The position numbers were made by a program, and so were the translations under genes. A stretch of DNA of 64,000 bases. Origin: Mycobacterium saskatchewanense. GTDB lineage: Bacteria; Actinomycetota; Actinomycetes; Mycobacteriales; Mycobacteriaceae. This document shows positions 18,792-27,221 of this stretch, piece by piece. The notes beneath the pieces were generated by a model. The model was given only the letters and a program-made list of their open reading frames with translations. It made no database searches and was not told the DNA's origin. How positions within the stretch are numbered: the stretch's first letter is position 1; each line of letters opens with the position of its first letter. The DNA is taken from NCBI RefSeq assembly GCF_010729105.1, contig NZ_AP022573.1:558001-622000 (forward strand), read 5' to 3'.

Positions 18792-19765
18792 GCCAGGGCC
18801 GCCACCGTGACCAGCTGCCTCTCCACCGTGCGCTTGACCAGCTCCACCTTGAAACCGTTCTCGCTCAACGGCTGCGCGCCGTCGCCGGCGAGGGCGGCGG
18901 CGGCGCGGAAGACGTCGGCGTTAGCCGGTTTGCCGGTAAGCGCGGCCTCGACCGCCGGCAGGCGCCACGGTACGGTGCCCACCCCGCCTACCGCCACCCG
19001 GGCGGCGTGGACGACACCGGCGCCGATGTCGAGCGCCACAGCCGCGGAAGTCAAGGCGAACTCGTATGATTCGCGGTCGCGCACCTTGAGGTAGCCCGAC
19101 CGGCGGCACTCGGGCCCGATCGGGATCTCGACCGCGGTGATCAATTCCCCCGGGCGCAGGTTGTGCTCGCGGGCCGGGTTGTCGCCCGGCTGCCGGAACA
19201 GCTCGGCGACCCCGAATCGCCGGTGCCCGGACACATCCCGCGCCACGATGACGGCGTCCAGCGCAACGAGGGCCACCGCGAGGTCCGACGGGTGCGTCGC
19301 CACGCACCGCGGGCTGGTGCCGAGGATCGCGTGCCCGCGGTTGCGGCCCCCGATCGCCGAGCAGCCCGCTCCCGGTGCGCGCCGGTTACAGGCGGCCGAC
19401 ATGTCGCGGAAATACAGGCACCTGGTGCGCTGCAGCAGGTTTCCGCCGATGGACGCCATGTTGCGCAGCTGCGCGGAGGCGCTGAGCTCGAGGGCCTGAC
19501 TGAGCATCGGAACCTGTCGGCGCACAGCGGGATGCGCGGCGAAGTCGGCCATCCGGACCAGGGAACCGACGGAGATCCCGCCCGGCCGTAGGTCGATCGA
19601 CCAGTAGGGCAGGGCGTTGATGTCAACCAGCAAGTCGGGGCGTTCGACGGTCTCGCGCATCAGGTCGACCAGCGTGGTGCCGCCGGCGATGTACCGGGCG
19701 CCGGCTGCTGCGGCCGTCAGCGCGGAACGCTCGTCGGCGGCTTTGGTGTAGCGGAAGGGAAACAC
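18788..19765 (-). CDS. paoB: aldehyde oxidoreductase FAD-binding subunit (PaoB-like, with extra Fe-S loop)
   Basis: A 325-residue CoxM-type FAD subunit. The FAD-binding motif AGGTTLVDLMRE lies near residue 27, and ASIGGNLLQRTRC follows at about residue 105. An inserted loop with spaced cysteines comes next (RTRCLYFRDMSAAC, GAGCSAIGG, GTSPRCVATHPSD). This loop is the feature that gives PaoB an additional [4Fe-4S] cluster and is absent from ordinary CoxM proteins, so the assignment to the Pao branch is good. It passes electrons between the molybdenum and [2Fe-2S] subunits. The gene lies 3 bp after the Fe-S subunit gene and overlaps the large subunit gene. Confidence 0.87.
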   Translation of the reverse strand: MFPFRYTKAADERSALTAAAAGARYIAGGTTLVDLMRETVERPDLLVDINALPYWSIDLRPGGISVGSLVRMADFAAHPAVRRQVPMLSQALELSASAQLRNMASIGGNLLQRTRCLYFRDMSAACNRRAPGAGCSAIGGRNRGHAILGTSPRCVATHPSDLAVALVALDAVIVARDVSGHRRFGVAELFRQPGDNPAREHNLRPGELITAVEIPIGPECRRSGYLKVRDRESYEFALTSAAVALDIGAGVVHAARVAVGGVGTVPWRLPAVEAALTGKPANADVFRAAAALAGDGAQPLSENGFKVELVKRTVERQLVTVAALA

Positions 19766-19768
19766 GCG

Positions 19769-20371
19769 CTAGTCGGCCCGGGCCACAGTCGCGACGGCAT
19801 TGACGATGTTGGTGTACGCGCCGCACCGGCAGATGTTGCCGCTCATCCACTCTCGGATCTCCGCCGGCGAGCCGGCGTGCCCCTCGGCGATACATCCGAC
19901 GCCGGACATGATCTGGCCCGCGGTGCAGTAGCCGCACTGCAACGCGTCCTCTTCGATGAACGCCCGTTGCAGCGGATGGAGCCGGCCACCGTTCGTGGCG
20001 TCGGCCAGGCCCTCGATGGTGGTGATCTCCGCTCCGTCGTGCATCACCGCCAGGGTCAGGCAGGAGTTGATCCGGCGACCGTCCACGAGGACCGTGCAGG
20101 CGCCGCAGGCGCCCTGGTCGCACCCCTTCTTGGTGCCGGGCAGTCCCGCGCGCTCGCGCAGCATGTCGAGCAGGGATGTGCGGTTGTCGACGGCGATTTC
20201 GCGGTGCTCGCCGTTGATGCGGGCACGCACGAAGGCGGACTGTTCCTCGCGGGGGTCGGGACCGGCGCGGTCGGACCCCGCGACCGTCGTTGCGGCGGCG
20301 ACAGCGCCACCCAACGCGACCGAGCCCCCCACGAAGGTCCTGCGATTGAGCTGATGGTTGTGGATTTCCAC
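19769..20371 (-). CDS. paoA: aldehyde oxidoreductase [2Fe-2S] subunit with Tat signal (PaoA-like)
   Basis: A 200-residue iron-sulfur subunit. It opens with a twin-arginine signal (LNRRTFVGGSVALGGA) and an Ala-rich hydrophobic stretch, so the whole complex is probably carried out of the cytoplasm folded. The plant-type ferredoxin cluster is at KKGCDQGACGACTVLVDG with a fourth Cys in INSCLTLA. The second [2Fe-2S] cluster is at ALQCGYCTAGQI and GNICRCGAYTNIV. Order and spacing (PaoA-PaoB-PaoC) match the periplasmic aldehyde oxidoreductase of E. coli, which detoxifies aromatic aldehydes. It is the first gene of the three-subunit set, 73 bp after the APC permease gene on the same strand. Confidence 0.9.
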   Translation of the reverse strand: MEIHNHQLNRRTFVGGSVALGGAVAAATTVAGSDRAGPDPREEQSAFVRARINGEHREIAVDNRTSLLDMLRERAGLPGTKKGCDQGACGACTVLVDGRRINSCLTLAVMHDGAEITTIEGLADATNGGRLHPLQRAFIEEDALQCGYCTAGQIMSGVGCIAEGHAGSPAEIREWMSGNICRCGAYTNIVNAVATVARAD

Positions 20372-20444
20372 TGCATCCAGAGTAGGACGAATCGCGGGAC
20401 AGAAGCTTGGACTCCGCTATGTATCCCGGTGACAACGTAAAAAG

Positions 20445-21719
20445 TCAGAATCTCCGGGCGCCGAGTCGCCGAATCGCATACGCCGCGACGCCGATTCCGA
20501 GCACCGCCACGCCGGAGAGCACCGCGGACAGCGGCATCGCGAACGCCAGCACGACGCAACCGAGAAGCCCCGTCAGCGGGATCACGCGGTAGGGCCGGCC
20601 TTCGTCATGTCCGAGGCGGAGCGCCGAGGCATTGGCGATCGCGTAATAGATCAGCACGGCGAACGACGAGAAGCTGATCGCGCCGCGAAGGTCGACGGTC
20701 GCGGCCAGTACCGCCACGACGACGCCGATGGCGAGCTCGGCACGGTGCGGCACCCGGAATCGCGGGTGCACGGCGGCCAGCGGACGGGGGAGGTGCCGGT
20801 CGCGAGCCATTGCGAAGGTGGTGCGCGAGACGCCGAGTACCAACGCCAACAGCGAGCCCAACGCGGCGACCGCAGCACCCACCTGCACGACCGGCACCAG
20901 CCAGGTGGTGCCGGCCGCCCGCACCGCCTCGGACAGCGGCGCGGACGCAGAGGCCAAGCGCCGCGGCCCCAATGCCGCCAGCGCCGCGACGGCCACCAGC
21001 GCGTAGACGGCCAGGGTGATGCCGAGCCCGAGGGAGATGGCCCTGGGCACGGTTCGGGCCGGGTCGCGCACCTCTTCGCCCAGGGTGGCGATGCGCGCGT
21101 ATCCGGCGAAGGCGAAGAACAGCAACCCGGCGGCCTGGATGACGCCGGCCGGGTGGGCGCTCACGGGGCGCAGCGCCTCCGCGGAGGCGGTCCCCGAGGT
21201 GAAGACGGCGGCCACCACGGCGGCCAGCACGCCGAGCACCACCGCGACGATCAGCCGCGTGACCCAGGCGGACTTGTGGACGCCGGCGTAGTTCACCGCG
21301 GTCAGCCCCACCACGGCGGCGACCGCCGCGGGGGGCGCGTGCCCCGGAAAGGCGTAGGCGCCGAAGGTCAAAGCCATCGCCGCGCACGACGCCGTCTTGC
21401 CGACGACGAAGCCCCACCCGGCCAGATACCCCCAGAAATCGCCGAGCCGTTCCCGCCCGTAGACGTAGGTGCCACCGGAGGCGGGATAGCGGGCCGCCAG
21501 CCGCGCGGACGAGGTGGCATTGCAGTAGGCCACCACCGCCGCCAGTGCGAGGCCCCAGAGCAGGCCCGCACCCGCGGCACGCGCGGCGGGCCCGAGTGCG
21601 GCGAAGATTCCGGCGCCGATCATCGACCCGAGCCCGATCACCACCGCGTCGAAGAGTCCCAGGCTGCGGCGGAGATCCCCGCCGGCGGACGTGGCGTCCA
21701 CGTGTTTGCTCTCGGACAC
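20445..21719 (-). CDS. APC family amino acid/amine permease
   Basis: A 424-residue integral membrane protein with about 12 helices. The N-terminal APC signature is clear: LGLFDAVVIGLGSMIGAGIF followed by AALGPAARAAG. Further conserved blocks are SARLAARYPASGGTYVYG and the helix-6 segment FFAFAGYARIATLGEEVRDP, which is typical of amino acid and polyamine exchangers. GTG 21719 is preceded by AGGAG at 6 bases. It lies upstream of the aldehyde oxidoreductase genes on the same strand (73-bp gap) and is divergent from the ArsR-ArsC gene. The ArsR-type operator at 21776 is about 57 bp from its start, so the permease could share that control. Confidence 0.85.
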   Translation of the reverse strand: MSESKHVDATSAGGDLRRSLGLFDAVVIGLGSMIGAGIFAALGPAARAAGAGLLWGLALAAVVAYCNATSSARLAARYPASGGTYVYGRERLGDFWGYLAGWGFVVGKTASCAAMALTFGAYAFPGHAPPAAVAAVVGLTAVNYAGVHKSAWVTRLIVAVVLGVLAAVVAAVFTSGTASAEALRPVSAHPAGVIQAAGLLFFAFAGYARIATLGEEVRDPARTVPRAISLGLGITLAVYALVAVAALAALGPRRLASASAPLSEAVRAAGTTWLVPVVQVGAAVAALGSLLALVLGVSRTTFAMARDRHLPRPLAAVHPRFRVPHRAELAIGVVVAVLAATVDLRGAISFSSFAVLIYYAIANASALRLGHDEGRPYRVIPLTGLLGCVVLAFAMPLSAVLSGVAVLGIGVAAYAIRRLGARRF

Positions 21720-21775
21720 TCGGTCTCCTCGGATCGCCGATCACACACCTGACGCCACGTCGCCGGGGCCAACAT

Positions 21776-21791
21776 ATCAAATTCATTTGAT
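21776..21791. promoter_or_regulatory. ArsR/SmtB-type operator
   Basis: ATCAAAT-TC-ATTTGAT is a perfect inverted repeat with 7-bp arms. It lies 14 bp before the ATG of the ArsR-ArsC fusion gene and is strikingly AT-rich in this GC-rich DNA. ATCAA-n6-TTGAT is the classic form bound by ArsR/SmtB repressors. It probably mediates autoregulation and could also affect the divergent permease gene. Confidence 0.8.
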
Positions 21792-21805
21792 GTATCGTCC
21801 CGAGC

Positions 21806-22555
21806 ATGGTGACCACCGGCCGGGCCGAGGTTCCGCAGCTGATGCGGATGGCGTCCCACCCGCTGCGCTGGGCGCTGCTGACGGAACTCGCGGTCGGCGA
21901 CCGCCGGGTGCGGGAATTGGCCACCGCTGTCGACGAGCCGCAGAACCTGGTGTCCTACCACCTCCGCCTGTTGCGCGCGGCCGGGCTGGTGGCGGCCCGG
22001 CGCAGCAGCTTCGACGGCCGCGACAGCTACTACCACCTCGATCTGGAGCGGTGTGCCGGTGCGTTCGCCGAGGCGGCCACCGCGCTGCATCCGGCGCTCG
22101 GCACGCCGCCGGTCTCGGACCGCAAGCCGCCCGCGCGGTCGGTGTTGTTCTTGTGTACGGGCAACAGCGCGCGTTCGCCCATGGCCGAGGCGCTGCTGCG
22201 CGAACGGGGCCAGGGCCGCGTCCGGGTGGCGAGCGCCGGCAGCCACCCCAAGCCGGTGCTGCATCCGGACGCCGTGCGAATCATGCGCGACGAGTACGGG
22301 ATCGACCTTCGTGGCAGCAGACCGCAGGCCCTGGCCGTGGTTGCCCGTCGGCGCTTCGATCGCGTGATCACCCTATGCGATAAGGTCCGCGAATACGCGG
22401 CCGCCCAGAACCTGCCCACGGCGATGCACTGGAGCCTGCCCGACCCGGCGGCCGACGGCGGCGGCCCCCGTGAATTCCGGCAATTGGCAGGGGAATTGGA
22501 CAGCCGCATCGGGTTCTTGCTGCCGGCGCTCGCCGCCTCCCCGGATGGGCCCTGA
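21806..22555 (+). CDS. ArsR-family regulator fused to ArsC/low-MW phosphatase-type arsenate reductase
   Basis: A 249-residue fusion. Residues 1-95 are a winged helix of ArsR type (RMASHPLRWALLTELAVG, then QNLVSYHLRLLRAAGLVAAR as recognition helix and wing). Residues about 110-245 are a low-molecular-weight phosphatase/ArsC domain with the P-loop LFLCTGNSARSPMAEALL, a second conserved Cys in ITLCDKVREYA, and the acid loop SLPDPAA. The HTH part lacks the CVCDL metal site of classical ArsR, so ligand and sensing mode are uncertain. Fusions of this kind occur in actinobacteria. The operator sits just upstream, and the multicopper oxidase gene starts 2 bp after the stop. Confidence 0.87.
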   Translation: MVTTGRAEVPQLMRMASHPLRWALLTELAVGDRRVRELATAVDEPQNLVSYHLRLLRAAGLVAARRSSFDGRDSYYHLDLERCAGAFAEAATALHPALGTPPVSDRKPPARSVLFLCTGNSARSPMAEALLRERGQGRVRVASAGSHPKPVLHPDAVRIMRDEYGIDLRGSRPQALAVVARRRFDRVITLCDKVREYAAAQNLPTAMHWSLPDPAADGGGPREFRQLAGELDSRIGFLLPALAASPDGP

Positions 22556-22557
22556 TC

Positions 22558-24036
22558 GTGGTCGACCGGCGGGGCTTCTTGAGAGGCGGTGCGCTGGCGT
22601 TGCTTGCCGCCGGCGGCGGTGCCGGCGCCGTCGCGGCATGCTCCAAGACCACGCCCCCGGGCCCGCCCGGCGGCAAGGCCGATCACACGCTGCGGATCGG
22701 GACCGGCACCGTGGAACTCGCGCCGGACATGGTCGTGTCGACCCTCACCTACAACGGCCAGTTCCCGGGCCCGCTGCTGCGGTTCAAAGAGGGCCGACGA
22801 ACGTGGGTGGACATCGTCAACGACACCGACGCGCCGGAACAACTGCACTGGCACGGCCAGCACGTGGGCATCGACGTCGACGGCTCCGCCGAGGAGGGCA
22901 CCCCTTACATCCCCGCCCATGGCACGCGGCGCATCTCGTTCCTCTCCGGCCCCGCGGGGTTTCGCTTCTACCACTCCCACGTGGTCCCGCGCGACGACCT
23001 GTCCCGCGGTCAGTACGCCGGCCTGGTCGGCCCCGTCTACATCGAACCGAAGGAGAATCCCGGGGCCTACGACCAGGAGATCTTCCTGACGCTCAAGGAA
23101 TTCCAGCCCGCCTTCAGCCGGGGCGGCGACATGGCCAAGGACTTCCTGGCCGGCGAACCGGACGCCGACCTCAGGGAGAAGGGCGAGTCGTCGATGCGGG
23201 CCTCGCTCGCCCGCGGCGAGCCGCACGGCTTCGAGGTGAGTTACGGGGCGTTTGCCGTCAACGGGCGCATGCTCGGCCATGGTGATCCCATCCGGGTCCG
23301 TCAAGGCGATCGGGTGCTCCTGCACGTGCTCAACGGCAGCGCCACCGAGACCCGCAGCCTGGCGCTGCCTGGCCACTCGCTCAGAGTGGTGGCGCTGGAC
23401 GGCAACCCGGTGCCCAACACCGCGACGGTCCCGGTGTTGTGGGTGGGGGCGGCGGAACGGGTCTCGGCGGTGGTCACGATGGACAACCCCGGGGTTTGGG
23501 TGTTCGGAGATCTCGACGACGACGACCGGGCGCACGGCATGGGAATCGTCGTCGAATACGCCGGGCGCGGCGGGGATCCGCAGTGGGCGGCGCCGCCGCC
23601 GTTCACCTGGGACTACCGGTTGTTCGCCACACCCAATCCCGCACCCGCCCCGCCGCCCGACCGCACCCTCGAGATGCTGATCGAGAAGCGCAACGCCGCG
23701 GACAACGGCTTCAACGTCTGGACGATGAACGCCACCCCGTTCTCGATGAGCGCCAATCGGCCGGTGCTCGACGTGCGGCGAAATGGGCGCTACCGCTTGC
23801 GGTTCCGCAACGCCACCGACGACTTGCACCCGATGCACCTACACCGGCACACCTTCGAGATCACCCACGTCGCAGGCACGCCGACCGCCGGGGTGCGCAA
23901 GGACGTCGCGATGCTGGGCGGCTACCAGAGCATGGAGGTCGACTTCGTCGCCGACCAGCCCGGCCTGTCGCTGCTGCACTGCCATCAGCAGATTCACATG
24001 GACTACGGCCTCATGTTGTTGATCAATAGCAGCTGA
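22558..24036 (+). CDS. multicopper oxidase (Tat-exported)
   Basis: A 492-residue cupredoxin-type oxidase. GTG 22558 gives an N-terminus with a twin-arginine motif (DRRGFLRGGALALLAAGGG) followed by AACS, which could also act as a lipobox. The copper ligands are all visible: LHWHGQH and YHSHVV in domain 1, HPMHLHRHTFE and LLHCHQQIHMDYGLM in domain 3, which contain the type 1, 2 and 3 ligands. Such enzymes oxidise metals or phenolic compounds outside the cytoplasm and often protect against copper. It is cotranscribed with the ArsR-ArsC fusion (2-bp gap), suggesting a metal or metalloid stress role. The Met after the last His (HMDYGLM) fits laccase/CueO-like enzymes. Confidence 0.92.
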   Translation: MVDRRGFLRGGALALLAAGGGAGAVAACSKTTPPGPPGGKADHTLRIGTGTVELAPDMVVSTLTYNGQFPGPLLRFKEGRRTWVDIVNDTDAPEQLHWHGQHVGIDVDGSAEEGTPYIPAHGTRRISFLSGPAGFRFYHSHVVPRDDLSRGQYAGLVGPVYIEPKENPGAYDQEIFLTLKEFQPAFSRGGDMAKDFLAGEPDADLREKGESSMRASLARGEPHGFEVSYGAFAVNGRMLGHGDPIRVRQGDRVLLHVLNGSATETRSLALPGHSLRVVALDGNPVPNTATVPVLWVGAAERVSAVVTMDNPGVWVFGDLDDDDRAHGMGIVVEYAGRGGDPQWAAPPPFTWDYRLFATPNPAPAPPPDRTLEMLIEKRNAADNGFNVWTMNATPFSMSANRPVLDVRRNGRYRLRFRNATDDLHPMHLHRHTFEITHVAGTPTAGVRKDVAMLGGYQSMEVDFVADQPGLSLLHCHQQIHMDYGLMLLINSS

Positions 24037-24047
24037 CCAGGTTCTGG

Positions 24048-24068
24048 ATTTCGATGGACTACGTGGCC
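24048..24068 (+). other. 21-bp match to the kinase relic at 12683-12703
   Basis: In the 57-bp gap after the multicopper oxidase, these 21 bases differ at one position from bases 12683-12703 of the kinase relic. Read in frame with the preceding codons they give FWISMDYVAA, the WISMDYV motif of PknF-type kinases. It may be the remains of a second kinase gene, or a chance match. Confidence 0.3.
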
Positions 24069-24093
24069 GCGAAACCTTTCGGGGCACCGGGGA

Positions 24094-25083
24094 TTAGGCC
24101 GCCGACATCGCCGCGAGCCGGGGCAGCACGTCGGACGCGAACAATTCGAAATTGCCCGCCAGGGTCCGCATCCTCGCCGGCGTACGGACGTACAGCCGCG
24201 AGATGCCCAGTTCCGCGTAGGGCGCCACCTGGTCGACGATGCGCGCCGGCGTTCCGGACAGCGTGGTCCCGTCGAAGCTTTGGGAGCCATAGTGCTCGGG
24301 ATCGAGCCAGGCCGCGGCGCTGTCGTCGGTGCGGCCGACCCCGACGAGGGCCGTCATGGAGAATGTGATCTCGGCCGGATCTCGACCGATTTCCCGCGCC
24401 GCGGCGCGCACCCGGGCGATCTGTCCCGCGACATCGTCGCTTTTCAGCTCGCTTCGGTGGTGCTCGAGCGGTGCGCGGCGGCGGCTCGTCTGCAGGTTGA
24501 ATTCGTTGGCGAAGCGGGCCGCCAGGGCGGGCGTGCGCCGCGTTCCGGTGCCGCCGAGGATGATCGGCGGACCCGGATCTTGCCAGGGCTTGGGGAGCGC
24601 CGGGGCGTCGAGCAGCTCGAAACGCTTGCCGCTGAACGAATATCGCTGTTCGGTGGGAGTGCGCCAGAGCCCCGTGATGAGCTCCAGGGCCTCTTCCAGC
24701 CGGTCGAAACGTTCCCCGACTGGCGGAAAGGGGATGCCGAGCGCGGCGTGCTCCGGCTCGAAATAGCCCGCGCCTAAGCCAAATTCGATTCGGCCCCGGC
24801 TCATTGCGTCCACCTGCGCCACGACGATCGCCAGCGGCCCGGGGTGTCGGAAGGTGACGGCCGTCACCAGTGAACCGAGACGGATGCGCGAAGTGTCGCG
24901 CGCCAGCCCGGCCAGCGTCGTCCACGCGTCCGTGGGCCCGGGCCGGCCGTCGCCGGCGAAGGGCAGGTAGTGGTCGGAGAGGAAGAATCCGGTGAAGCCG
25001 AATTCCTCTGCCAGGCTGGCGGATTCCTGCAGGTCATCGTAGGTCGCACCGTTGCTGGGGTCGGTGAAGATCCTGCAGTCCAT
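24094..25083 (-). CDS. LLM-class (luciferase-like) F420-dependent oxidoreductase
   Basis: A 329-residue TIM-barrel oxidoreductase of the luciferase-like family. Recognisable parts are the N-terminal GFTGFFLSDHYLPF, the cofactor region LVTAVTFRHPGPLAIVVAQVDAMSRGR, IEFGLGAGYFEPEHAALGIPFPP, and PPIILGGTGTRRTPALAARFANEFN. In mycobacteria most members use coenzyme F420 rather than FMN, so F420 is the better guess; the substrate is unknown. ATG 25083 begins the barrel directly. The gene stands alone on the minus strand, convergent with the multicopper oxidase and divergent from the DUF4190 gene. Confidence 0.85.
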   Translation of the reverse strand: MDCRIFTDPSNGATYDDLQESASLAEEFGFTGFFLSDHYLPFAGDGRPGPTDAWTTLAGLARDTSRIRLGSLVTAVTFRHPGPLAIVVAQVDAMSRGRIEFGLGAGYFEPEHAALGIPFPPVGERFDRLEEALELITGLWRTPTEQRYSFSGKRFELLDAPALPKPWQDPGPPIILGGTGTRRTPALAARFANEFNLQTSRRRAPLEHHRSELKSDDVAGQIARVRAAAREIGRDPAEITFSMTALVGVGRTDDSAAAWLDPEHYGSQSFDGTTLSGTPARIVDQVAPYAELGISRLYVRTPARMRTLAGNFELFASDVLPRLAAMSAA

Positions 25084-25194
25084 GCACTGACTCCTTGCCT
25101 GGGCCCCGGTGCAGGCCCGTCTCCAACTTAGCGGCCGCGGCGGCGAAACGCGGATTCGTCCATCCGGGCCCGCGGGAGGGTCCTACAGTGAGGC

Positions 25195-25923
25195 ATGTCG
25201 TACACACCGGGCCCCGACGCGCCGCCCCCGCAACCCCCGGCGGGCGGCTACCCGCCGCCACCCTCCTACCCGTCGCCGCCGTACCAAGGTGGCGGCTACC
25301 CGCCGCCGCCCTCGTACCAAAGTCCCTATCCGCCGCCCTATTACGTGCCGCCGGCGCCACAACCGCCGACGACGAGCGGGTTCGCCGTCGCGTCCCTGGT
25401 GTTCGGCCTCCTGGGCGGTGTCCTGTTCAGCGTCATCTTCGGGATCATCGCCCTCGGGCGGACCAAGCCCGGTCGCCAGCGCGGTCGCGGCATGGCAATC
25501 GCTGGGCTGGTCCTGTCCGCGGTGTGGGTGGCGGCGATCGCCGCGGCCGTCGTGGTCGCCGTCTTGTCGCCGACCGACACGGTGAGCGCCCGAAATGTCA
25601 AGGCCGGGGACTGCCTGGCGGACATCCCCACTGGCAATCGGGTCAAGTTCGTCAACACGATCGGCTGCGAACACCCACACCTCGGCGAGGTCGTCGCGGT
25701 GCTGACCATGCCCGACGGGCAGTTTCCCGACGAGTCGGTATTCGGTGACTACGACCAGCGGTGCCGGGACTCGCTGGCGTCGTATTCGTCCACGGCGGTA
25801 CAGGACCCGAGCGTCGACCTGGCCGTGATGCCGCCCTCGCGGGACTCCTGGAGGCAGGGCGACCGCGACATAGCCTGCATCGCGACGTTCAAGTCCAAGA
25901 AGACCGGGTCCATCAGGGGCTGA
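25195..25923 (+). CDS. DUF4190 membrane protein with septum-formation-like C-terminus
   Basis: A 242-residue protein in three parts. The first 60 residues are a Pro/Gly/Tyr-rich cytoplasmic region with repeated YPPPPSY-like units. Residues about 62-125 contain two hydrophobic helices in the DUF4190 pattern (FAVASLVFGLLGGVLFSVIF, GRGMAIAGLVLSAVW). The rest is an extracytoplasmic domain with paired cysteines (KAGDCLADIP, IGCEHPHLGEVV, DQRCRDSL, DIACIATF) like the septum-formation family of actinobacteria. The combination is frequent in Mycobacterium but has no established role. It is the only gene of its direction here, facing the flavoprotein gene. Confidence 0.8.
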   Translation: MSYTPGPDAPPPQPPAGGYPPPPSYPSPPYQGGGYPPPPSYQSPYPPPYYVPPAPQPPTTSGFAVASLVFGLLGGVLFSVIFGIIALGRTKPGRQRGRGMAIAGLVLSAVWVAAIAAAVVVAVLSPTDTVSARNVKAGDCLADIPTGNRVKFVNTIGCEHPHLGEVVAVLTMPDGQFPDESVFGDYDQRCRDSLASYSSTAVQDPSVDLAVMPPSRDSWRQGDRDIACIATFKSKKTGSIRG

Positions 25924-25964
25924 AGCGACCCGCCAGATGAGGTCGACGTCGGCGTGCTGGTCCC

Positions 25965-27125
25965 TCACGATTCGTCGGCGCTTGACGTCGACACACCTGC
26001 GTACCCGAACGGGTCGTTGTGCCGCACCCCGCGATACATGCCCCACCGGACGACCCACGGCATGACGACCCGTTCGACGGACCATGCCGGAAATCGGAAC
26101 GCATGGCCGGTCGGCAGGAAGACCTCTAGGCCGTTGCGCTGGACGCCGAGCAACGAGCCCCACCGCCGCACCGGCGCACGGTAGGAGCGCATCGGTCGCC
26201 CGGCGAACTCGGCGAGCACGTTGCGGGCAACCAGCGCGTCCCCGCCGTTACGGGCGGAGCTGCGCAGCGGGTCGGTCGCCGCGACGTCCCCGACCGCGAA
26301 GACGCCTCGCTGACCGGGCACCCGCAGGTCCGGGGTGACTGGCACGAATCCCCGCTCGTCTAGTAGGTCCGGCGGCAGCCACTCGGTGTTCGGCCGGACC
26401 CGGCCGATCGCCCACAGCACGGCCTCGGCGCGCGCCGGCGCCTGCCCGGTGCTCCAGTGCACCGGCTCGCCGGTCACCTCGTCGCACGGGACGCCGTCGG
26501 GCAGCGCTGCGCGGTGCCTCGGATGGATCCCCACACCCAGGTCCGTGAGCCGGTGCCGGATGCGTTGCCAGGTGCGCGGGTGATACCCGATCAGGGCGTC
26601 GGGGCCTGGGAAGTAGAGGTCGATCCGTTTGTCGGGCCACGTGACGGCCATGTTGAAGGCGCTGCTGACCGCCGCCGCGCCGCCGCCTACGACGATCACC
26701 GATCCGGCCGCGGCGAGGCGCTCATGGGCCGCGTTGAGGTCCGTGCCGATCTCGGCGGGTGACTGCAGGGTCGGCCGGCGCCAGAAGCCGCTGCTGACCC
26801 CGGTGGAGATGACCAGAGCGTCGTAGGGCTCGGCGACGGTTGCCCCGTCGCTGCGGCGGGCGAACACCGTCCGGGTGGGCAGGTCCACGCCGGTCAGCTC
26901 GGCCTGAACGATTCGGACGCCGTCGAGGCGGCGGAACCGGTCGAAGGGAACCCAATAGTCGCGGGCCCAGTCGCGCGGGCGGGACAGCCGCAGGCCGAGT
27001 TCCTGGCCGCTGACGAGCGCGGGTTTGGCGGATACGCCGACGACGTCGGCGTGCGGGGACAGGCGGATGGCCGTCAGGACACCCACATCGCCCAGCCCCG
27101 CAATCACGACGCGTTTGCGGTTCAT
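25965..27125 (-). CDS. FAD-dependent pyridine-nucleotide oxidoreductase (NDH-2/AIF-like)
   Basis: A 386-residue flavoprotein with two Rossmann folds. The FAD site is RVVIAGLGDVGVLTAIRLS at the N-terminus; the NAD(P)H site is SVIVVGGGAAAVSSAFNMAV near residue 145. The flavin-contacting GVFAVGDVAATDPLRSSARNGG segment near residue 290 completes the pattern. It lacks the C-terminal membrane helix of true NDH-2 and resembles AIF/FSP1-like quinone or ferredoxin reductases. ATG 27125 lies right before the dinucleotide fold. It is divergent from a membrane protein gene across 96 bp. The physiological acceptor is unknown. Confidence 0.83.
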   Translation of the reverse strand: MNRKRVVIAGLGDVGVLTAIRLSPHADVVGVSAKPALVSGQELGLRLSRPRDWARDYWVPFDRFRRLDGVRIVQAELTGVDLPTRTVFARRSDGATVAEPYDALVISTGVSSGFWRRPTLQSPAEIGTDLNAAHERLAAAGSVIVVGGGAAAVSSAFNMAVTWPDKRIDLYFPGPDALIGYHPRTWQRIRHRLTDLGVGIHPRHRAALPDGVPCDEVTGEPVHWSTGQAPARAEAVLWAIGRVRPNTEWLPPDLLDERGFVPVTPDLRVPGQRGVFAVGDVAATDPLRSSARNGGDALVARNVLAEFAGRPMRSYRAPVRRWGSLLGVQRNGLEVFLPTGHAFRFPAWSVERVVMPWVVRWGMYRGVRHNDPFGYAGVSTSSADES

Positions 27126-27178
27126 GGCCCTATCCTGCGTTGTGGCCGCGCCCGACACGCGGGCGAGTTGGCGAAAGG

Positions 27179-27209
27179 TTGCCGACGGTGCCGCCGGCAC
27201 AGGTATGGT
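27179..27209 (+). promoter_or_regulatory. possible promoter of the membrane protein gene, with internal palindrome
   Basis: TTGCCG (27179) and TATGGT (27204) are separated by 19 bp, just ahead of the ATG at 27222. Between them lies the perfect palindrome GTGCCG-C-CGGCAC (27188-27200), which would suit a repressor. The long spacer and the GC-rich setting keep this tentative. Confidence 0.25.
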
Positions 27210-27221
27210 CGCACGGAGCTC

